In this document: positions 1 to 6,000 of the stretch, one piece after another
Layout: every line of letters starts with the position of its first letter
How positions within the stretch are numbered: position 1 is the stretch's first letter
From: Hyphomicrobiales bacterium
GTDB taxonomy: Bacteria; Pseudomonadota; Alphaproteobacteria; Rhizobiales; S144-35
Direction of reading: 5' to 3'
NCBI GenBank assembly: GCA_015494185.1
Contig: WGBT01000075.1
Location: 1-9,252 of the forward strand
Length of the DNA stretch: 9,252 nucleotides
Notes under the pieces: generated by a model
What the model saw: the letters and a program-made list of their open reading frames with translations, nothing else
Database searches by the model: none
What the model was told of the DNA's origin: nothing
Position numbers and translations under genes: made by a program

Positions 1-335
1 AAAAGGTTTATGAAAGTATAATAAAAATGGAAAATCATATATGGAGAGTAAAAAAGTTTGAATACTGAGGAGATATTCGGTGTGTACCGATGAAAATTCC
101 GATTGGTGACGGTGAGATATGGGGCTGATTGCGGACCAAAAAACAACGTATAAAGATTTTCAGCAATGGCAGGGCTTGGAAGGAAATGGCCGTTTTAAAG
201 TACTGCCGTCTTGAAGAACTTCGGGCGTCACCCGATAATGAAATGAGAAGCACAGAGAAAAGCGCATCTTGACAGATGGAACTTGGCCAACGGCCTGAGA
301 AACCACGATGGCGGCTTGAAAAATTGAAGGGAAAT
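1..335. other. Non-coding stretch at window start
   Basis: No convincing gene is visible here. The first 60 bases are AT-rich. The open frames, all on the minus strand, are short and of odd composition, and one of them runs through the tRNA. Small inverted repeats occur: TCGGT/ACCGA around 79-92, TCGGG/CCCGA around 223-237, GGCC/GGCC around 286-296, and CATCT/AGATG at 265-278. On the minus strand the last of these is followed by CGC and four T residues, so it could be a weak terminator for the tRNA about 60 bases downstream of its 3' end, but the stem has only 5 bp. Confidence 0.6.
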
Positions 336-410
336 TGGAGCGGGCGATGAGATTCGAACTCACGACCCTCACCTTGGCAAGGTGATGCTCTACCCCTGAG
401 CTACGCCCGC
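336..410 (-). tRNA. tRNA-Gly, anticodon GCC
   Basis: The minus strand folds as a complete 75-nt cloverleaf with an encoded 3' CCA. The acceptor stem is GCGGGCG/CGCCCGC with discriminator T. The D arm carries GTAGCTCAGGGGTAGAGC. The anticodon stem CACCT/AGGTG encloses loop TTGCCAA, giving anticodon GCC, which reads the glycine codons GGC and GGU. The T arm contains the standard GTTCGAATC. It is transcribed away from the chaperedoxin gene. I see no clear -35/-10 pair upstream of it on the minus strand. Confidence 0.97.
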
Positions 411-703
411 TTCTTCCATTTCCAATATCCAAAGACGATCTGAAAAGATATCGATGAGCTGTCTTATGACACATTCCGAAGGAGATTGCAAACCCTGAAT
501 ATCATGGTTCAGTTGGATTGCTATGCGGTGGCACACTGGGATATAAGTTTCTAGGCAGATGGCTTGCATTGCTGGGGCGGAACCTCCATGCTTAAGAGAA
601 CTCAATATTTCTTGTGCGCGTTCGATTTCGTCCAACTGACACAAGCGCGTGCTGTCAGCGATGGTGTATCGCAGGATCAAGATAAAGAAACGGAAATGAC
701 CTT
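411..703. other. Gap between tRNA-Gly and the chaperedoxin gene
   Basis: This 293-bp gap separates the divergently read tRNA and chaperedoxin genes and should hold the promoters of both, but no convincing -35/-10 or ECF-type promoter could be assigned. A minus-strand frame of about 96 codons (680 down to 390) crosses it. It has only a TTG start, terminates inside the tRNA, and is not recognisable, so it is not called as a gene. Confidence 0.5.
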
Positions 704-1624
704 ATGAGCAATTCAGATACGTCCGTTATTGGAACCGCTTCGGAAACGGCAAAAAAACGGCCCTTGATCAAGGACACGACAACCGAAGAATTTATTGAGG
801 ATGTGATTGAGGCATCCAAAGAGACACCGGTTTTGGTGGATTTTTGGGCGCCATGGTGTGGCCCATGCCGGCAATTGGCGCCGGTATTGGAAAAAGTCAT
901 TCGCAATGCGCGCGGCCGGGTGCGGTTGGTGAAGATGAATATCGACGAACATCCAGCCGTTGCCCAGCAATTGCGGGTGCAGTCAATTCCTGCGGTTTTT
1001 GCCTTCAAGGATGGGCAACCCGTTGATGGTTTCATGGGGGCGTTGCCAGAAAGTCAGATCAAAAACTTCATCGATCGTATTGCTGCCGAAACCCTGACCG
1101 AAGGAGGGGCCGATATCGAAGAGGGCCATGCGGCTTTTGAGGCTGGTGACCTGTCTGCTGCGGTTGCCGTCTACACTTCCATTCTCGATTACGATCCCGA
1201 AAACGCCGATGCGCTTGCTGGAATCGCCAAGTGTAATATCAAGGTTGGAGATTTGGAAAAGGCGGAAAAAGCCTTGAAAGCCGTTCCTGAAGCCGACCGT
1301 AAACAGCCTGAGGTGGTGCGGGCTCAGGCGATGCTCGATCTGGCGCGCAAAGGCGAAGAAGCGGGCGATATTGCCGGGCTCGAGGCCGAGGTTGCCCGCG
1401 ATCCGGACAATCTGCAAGCGCGATATGACCTGGCCCTGGCACGCAGCGCGGCTGGCGATTACAAGGCGGCGATGGATCAGCTGTTTGAAATCATGTCGCG
1501 GGATGCCCATTGGAACGACGATGCCGCCAAGAAACAGTTGTTGCAGATATTTGAAGCATTGAGCCCGGCTGATCCATTGACGGTTGAGGGCCGCAAGCGG
1601 CTTTCGATCATGCTGTTCTCTTAA
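704..1624 (+). CDS. cnoX: Chaperedoxin: thioredoxin domain with TPR tail (CnoX/YbbN family)
   Basis: A 306-residue cytoplasmic protein. Residues about 22-127 are a thioredoxin fold: VDFWAPWCGPCRQLAP with catalytic Cys52 and Cys55, and the cis-proline Pro96 in SIPAVF. Residues about 138-306 are helical TPR-like repeats (for example EEGHAAFEAGDLSAAV) ending in the family-typical R-x-L-x-x-x-L-F tail. This arrangement and length match CnoX/YbbN chaperedoxins, which hold unfolding proteins under oxidative stress and pass them to chaperones such as GroEL. E. coli CnoX lacks a working CxxC, whereas the Caulobacter protein keeps CGPC and thioredoxin activity; this protein is of the latter kind. The ATG at 704 follows a weak GGA at 692-694, and no better start lies upstream because the first ~20 residues already precede the fold. 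The LON-domain gene follows 115 bp downstream on the same strand. The symbol is by family resemblance. Confidence 0.93.
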   Translation: MSNSDTSVIGTASETAKKRPLIKDTTTEEFIEDVIEASKETPVLVDFWAPWCGPCRQLAPVLEKVIRNARGRVRLVKMNIDEHPAVAQQLRVQSIPAVFAFKDGQPVDGFMGALPESQIKNFIDRIAAETLTEGGADIEEGHAAFEAGDLSAAVAVYTSILDYDPENADALAGIAKCNIKVGDLEKAEKALKAVPEADRKQPEVVRAQAMLDLARKGEEAGDIAGLEAEVARDPDNLQARYDLALARSAAGDYKAAMDQLFEIMSRDAHWNDDAAKKQLLQIFEALSPADPLTVEGRKRLSIMLFS

Positions 1625-1739
1625 GCGCTTGGTTGTGGCTGGATTTCGTTACATTGCGCGCGTCTGAGAGTGTTTTGATAACGTAATGCGTCGCTTACTG
1701 TTCAGCCAAACTATTTTAGATCGAGGCTAAGGCCGAACC

Positions 1740-2516
1740 ATGACCAAGATATTGCCCAAAGCTTCATTGCGATGCATCGATGAGTTGCCGACGGTCATTC
1801 CCGTCTTTCCGTTGCTGGGTGTGATCTTGCTGCCGCGAGGGGTTTTGCCGCTCACCGTCTTCGAACCCCGGTATCTGGCCTTGATCGATGACGTCTTATG
1901 TAACCAGCGGGTTTTTGGTCTGGTTCAGCCAGAGCCGGTGCCTCTGCCCGGTGCGCCAGGCTTTGGTGAAAGCCCACAGGAGGAACGGGACAGGGAAGCC
2001 TTTGTCGAAGCGCTGGGGCGGGGGCATTGGGGGGAATCCCCTCCCGGCAAGCAGGTTCCTCTTTACCGCATCGGCTGTCTTGGCCGGCTGACGGCGTTTT
2101 CGGAGACGGATGAGCGGCATTTGTTTGTTTCACTGACCGGTATTTGCCGGTTCAAGATCACCGGTGAGCAAGAAACCGATTTGCCCTATCGGGTCTTTGA
2201 AGTCGATTACAATGACTTTGTCCAGGACTGCGAACAAGGTTTTGGTGAAGAGCTGGTTGACCGGACAAAGCTTCTCAAAGTTTTGAAAAACTATCTCGAT
2301 CTGCATGACCTTTCCGCCGACTGGGAAAGTATTCATGGGGCATCGACTGAGCATTTGGTCAATAGTCTGGCAATGATCAGCCCCTATGGTGCGGAAGAAA
2401 AACAAGCTTTGTTGGAGGCTGAAAATCTTGTCCAACGCGCCGAGATTTTGATTGCCCTGGCTGAGATGGAAATGGCCCAAAAGGAACATGGCGATTCCGG
2501 CTCCACCCTGCAGTAA
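1740..2516 (+). CDS. LON substrate-binding (PUA-like) domain protein, stand-alone
   Basis: A 258-residue cytoplasmic protein with the N-terminal substrate-binding domain of Lon protease and nothing else: no Walker motifs and no Ser-Lys protease dyad are present. Hallmarks are the first strand IPVFPLLGVILLPRG (residues 20-34), LTVFEPRYLALIDD (38-51), FGLVQPE (59-65), PLYRIGCLGRLTAF (107-120) and a helical C-terminal half (about 175-250). Residues 66-105, rich in Pro, Gly and Glu, interrupt the usual direct run from the GLVQP strand to the next strand, so the protein is longer than the approximately 220 residues I would expect for alphaproteobacterial relatives. The ATG at 1740 follows AAGG at 1729-1732. 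Lying downstream of a chaperedoxin is typical of alphaproteobacteria and suggests a role in protein quality control, though the biochemical role of these proteins is unsettled. A Trm112-like small gene sometimes follows; none is visible here. Confidence 0.93.
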   Translation: MTKILPKASLRCIDELPTVIPVFPLLGVILLPRGVLPLTVFEPRYLALIDDVLCNQRVFGLVQPEPVPLPGAPGFGESPQEERDREAFVEALGRGHWGESPPGKQVPLYRIGCLGRLTAFSETDERHLFVSLTGICRFKITGEQETDLPYRVFEVDYNDFVQDCEQGFGEELVDRTKLLKVLKNYLDLHDLSADWESIHGASTEHLVNSLAMISPYGAEEKQALLEAENLVQRAEILIALAEMEMAQKEHGDSGSTLQ

Positions 2517-2653
2517 TATCGGTGGTTTTCATCATTGCTCCGTTGATGCTTTCCCCTTTCCTTTGAAGATTTTATCCCAATGAGCGGATATGAATGAAGG
2601 TCGGGGGCGTTGGTACGTTGGTATGAGAACCGGAAAATAGCATGTAATAGATG

Positions 2654-2750
2654 TAATATCATCCCCCTGTTCTTGCCTCGTCTGCCGTTCAATTTGAGTA
2701 TAAGCTTCAAAAGGATACGGAAAGCATGGCGCGGTCAGTCATAAATACCT
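2654..2750 (+). repeat. Intergenic repeat, copy A
   Basis: Copy A aligns without gaps to copy B on the opposite strand over 73 bases (2678-2750 against 8077-8005), with 57 identities by my count. The best block, 2706-2729, differs at one base in 24 and includes GGATACGGAAAGCATGG. A second block, TCGTCTG-Y-CGTTCAATT, is at 2678-2694, and the right end shares AAATACCT. Similarity continues more weakly to 2654 with a 2-base indel. In both copies a TTGA-containing hexamer lies 16-17 bases ahead of TACGGA, so a promoter within the element is possible but unproven. Confidence 0.8.
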
Positions 2751-2825
2751 GAAGTCTTAATTCACTCGTTCCTTCCCATGTATATTTATCCTTGAATATT
2801 CTTGTAAGACAAATATAATTTGCAT

Positions 2826-2840
2826 TTAATCATTTATTTA
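2826..2840 (+). promoter_or_regulatory. Possible CtrA-like site upstream of the podJ-like gene
   Basis: TTAA-N7-TTTA matches seven of eight positions of the alphaproteobacterial CtrA consensus TTAA-N7-TTAA. It lies 208 bp upstream of the start codon in AT-rich DNA, where chance matches are common. Control of a polarity gene by CtrA would make biological sense, but the site is only suggestive. Confidence 0.2.
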
Positions 2841-3034
2841 CGATATATATTTACTGTTTTATCCCGATCCACTTCCTGTTACTGCGTCCGGATCAACAGA
2901 ATTCAAGTTGAGATAACTTAATCGATCGGGGCGCAATATCCTTTATCTTGCCCGATCTCGTTTATTCTCGACATCGTCAGTAGGGCCCCGTGGTGAAATG
3001 GCTGCGGGCTGTGATTGCTATTATCGGCAGGCAT

Positions 3035-3040
3035 GAGGGA
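3035..3040 (+). promoter_or_regulatory. Ribosome binding site that fixes the podJ-like start
   Basis: GAGGGA is followed by 7 bases and then ATG at 3048, which is good spacing. It decides between three close candidates: TTG at 3045 (in frame, one codon longer), ATG at 3048 (in frame, chosen), and ATG at 3041 (another frame, stops after seven codons). Confidence 0.7.
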
Positions 3041-3047
3041 ATGATTG

Positions 3048-6000
3048 ATGAGCCAGAATCATAAACAGACTGCTGCAGGGCGCGAACAACGCTCGACACC
3101 TCTTCAACAAGCCGCCGTGTCACGTCCGCATTCACAGCCTGCGGGGGGGCTGCAGACAGGTTCATTGGGACAACAAAAAAGGCAGACTGCTGTGACAACA
3201 AAATCCCGCTCAGATTCTAGCCCCAAACGGTCGTTTGATGAACTGATTACCACACTCATCGATCAGATTGAAAAACAGCCCGACAAGCAACAGATTATTG
3301 AAAGCATTCGCAATCATCTCGATCTGGAATCCGAAGCTGCTCTCCGCAAAGAACAGCAACGCCAGAAGTTGAGCTCTGGTTTTGTTGAGGCTGGACCGAA
3401 TGACAGGAAAATTCGGGAACGGCTCGATGATCCAGCCCTGACTGTTGAATCCTCGCGGCAACGTTCGCAGCGGAAACTTGCCGCAGCACTGACCTCGATA
3501 GATGAGCAGGATTATAAGGTTCGCGAGACCCTTAATGAGCCTGTGGCCATAGAACAAACCACGCGGATGCGGGGGGTGCGGGCCCTGCAAGCGGCGATGT
3601 CGAACGCTGTTCCACAGGATTATAAAGTGCGCGATCGTTTGGAGGCGCCGCGCCCTGACGTTTTCAGCCCGCGTTCGGCTGCTGAGAAGGTTTTGCAACA
3701 GTCACTGCGCGATATGACCCGTGAAGATATGGCGGTGCGTGACAAGCTCAATGATACGGCGGCACAGCGTGAATCTGATTCCAAAACCGCCTTGGTGCAG
3801 ACCATGCTGGTAGCGATGCGTGATGTGGAGCCAGATGATTTTGTCCTCCGTGAATGGTTGGGCGAACTCAAGCGGGAATTTTCCGAACCAACATTGAAAG
3901 AGAATATTTTTCAACTGCCCCAGAAAACGCGGTCGGAAAGCACGGTTGAAACCGACGTTCAACAGACGCCAGACAAGTCAGACGGAAAGTTTTTGGACGA
4001 GGCAACCGCAGCCAAGCCGTCACCCTCGGAAGAGGATGACACAGCACCTGATGACCTCCCTTTAGATGATGGGGTTGCCGCTTCTGACAGTCGTGTTGAG
4101 ACAAGCAAGGCGGTCCCCCAGCAAACCAAAGTGGATAGCCCTTTATCGGCTGGTGTTGCGATCGATCTCGACGCGGTTTCCGAGCAAGGCGCAAAAGGTG
4201 TTGGCGACGAGGTTCTGGAGGAATTCATGGCTGAAGCTGAAGACAAGCTTTCTGATTTGCGGGCCTTGCTGAATGCGCCTGCGGAAAACCACAAGCCCAC
4301 AGAGACGGCGGTTGAGGATACCGGCAAACAAAATCAGGTTGAGATGGCCGCAACACGGGCAGGTCTTGATGCCCCCTCTGTGTCCTCTGCCCCTTCTGCA
4401 GATGTGCAGACTGACTCAGCAGACGGAAAGGCAGGCGCGACGGCGGATGTCGCGCATGATAAGAGCGTTCAGCAATCTCTTGCCGCTTTTATCAATGATA
4501 CGAAGCAGGATATGGCCGCCGTGGCTGATAAAGTGGCGGCCGTGGAGAAAATAGCGGCTGAAAAAGCTGCTGCGGAAGCAGCTGCAGCCCAGCATATTGC
4601 AGCTGAAGAAGCCGCGCGCCAACAGGCGGCGCAACAGGCTGCCAAGAGTAAGAATACCGGCTCTGCTGAGCGGGCATCATCCAAGGTGGAAAACCAGCAA
4701 GACGAAAAGAGGGGGCGCGTTGAACGGGCCGAATTAGATGAGATGAGCCCCTCGGTTTCTGTGCAGACCCGTTCAGTTTCTGATCTGACAGCGTTTGAAC
4801 AACGGTTTGAAGCGCTGTCACAACAGCTGGAAAAGTCATTGGCGGATCTTAATCCGAAGGCCGAGATCCGTGCCCTTGACCGTAAGCTCGATGAGCTTTC
4901 TTCCCGGCTTGAAACGGTGATGAAAGATCAGCCTGATGCGGCGGCATTTGCAGCGATTGAGGTTCAGCTTGAAACGGTCGTTGCAACGTTGGAGCAAACC
5001 AGCGATCATGCCGAACGGTTGACATGGATCGAAGAGCAGATTGCACAGCTGAGCGAAACCGTCCGGCAATTGGAGCAAAAAGTTGCCGATATCGCCAAAA
5101 CAGGATCCCAGACAGGTTTTCAAGCAGGTCCGAAGGCGGCGCCGGCAAAAGGTTTTCCTGCTGCTGAAATGTCGCAAGGGCGTCTTTCCGGCATGTCTGG
5201 CCATCAAGATGGTCAGGGGCTGTTGTCAAACTCCAATTTCATGAACTCTTTGACATCAGCATCTGGTGATGTGAGCGAAACGGCAAGCCCGCTTGAAGAC
5301 CTTCCGCCAACTGCCAATGAACACTCGATCTTTAGCGGTATGGGGCGGCGTGCCTATGCCGAAAGCCTTGCAAAAGCGCAACAAGCGCAGGATGACGGCA
5401 GCGCTGCGGTTTCGGAGAAGGAGACAGTCGAGCAAGAGACGTTGACTGCGTCCAATGAAACCGTGCCCTTTAGCGAGGAAAGGGAAGGGGATCGGCAAAC
5501 GGCCCCAGAGCAGCTGCAGGCTTCGGATTCTCCAGCTGCGGATGAACAGGCTGAGCCCCTGCCGGAAGTCTCCCAATTTGTGGCGCCTGATCCTTACCCA
5601 AATCCAACGCCCGCTTCTTATCCAGCCTATGAGGGCGGGGAGCCATTCGGGGCGGTTGATGAGGCTGGTTTGGTGCCCGAGGTCAGTGCGATTGAGGCCA
5701 GGGATGATGAACCGGCCGGCAATGAGGCCCAATTGCAGCAAGATCAGGCTGATGGGTCACAGCCTGATGACCAAGCGGATGTGTTTGCAACGCCAGCTCA
5801 TTCCAATGCGCCGGAAGCGCCATTTGGTCATGATAGCAGCGAGATGGCTGCGCCCGTTCAGGCTTTCGATGCCGCACAGAAGGAGGATGAAGGTCAAAAG
5901 ACCGATGTAGCTACCGATAGCGATATTGAAAATGCGGTGAGGCTTGCCGCAAATACGGCTGTGGAGCAAGCGCAACCCGACTATAATCTTGCGGTTTTGG

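Larger units (their letters stand above)
2517..3047. other. Long intergenic region upstream of the podJ-like gene
   Basis: No gene of usual size is visible in these 531 bp, which form the likely control region of the podJ-like gene. Contents in order: a perfect tandem 8-mer (CGTTGGTA twice, 2608-2623); two near-identical 9-mers beginning ATGTAATA (2642-2659); one copy of a repeat shared with the far side of the podJ-like gene (2654-2750); a strongly AT-rich stretch (about 2760-2865) with a CtrA-like TTAA-N7-TTTA at 2826-2840; and an inverted repeat GATCGGG/CCCGATC (2924-2930 and 2951-2957) with a 20-base loop. A 24-codon GTG-start frame (2990-3064) runs into the start of the next gene. I could not assign a standard promoter with confidence. 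Confidence 0.6.

Noticed and set aside
160..474. Minus-strand open frame of 104 codons
   Set aside because: It translates the tRNA-Gly itself (the SSNLIARS signature is a well-known tRNA artefact), so it is not a gene.
390..680. Minus-strand frame of 96 codons upstream of the chaperedoxin gene
   Set aside because: Only a TTG start, no ribosome site, ends inside the tRNA D-arm region, and no family recognised. Composition is not absurd, so a homologue search would settle it.
2384..2710. Minus-strand frame of 108 codons at the end of the LON-domain gene
   Set aside because: Partly antisense to a well-supported gene, with no domain or plausible start context.
2517..2760. Search for a Trm112-like small gene after the LON-domain gene
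   Set aside because: No frame with the expected length or the CPxC-type zinc residues is present; only frames of 5-16 codons were seen.
4456..4684. Ala/Glu/Gln-rich stretch as a possible separate or TolA-like protein
   Set aside because: It lies in frame inside the podJ-like gene and is an ordinary alanine-rich coiled coil; no independent start or stop exists.
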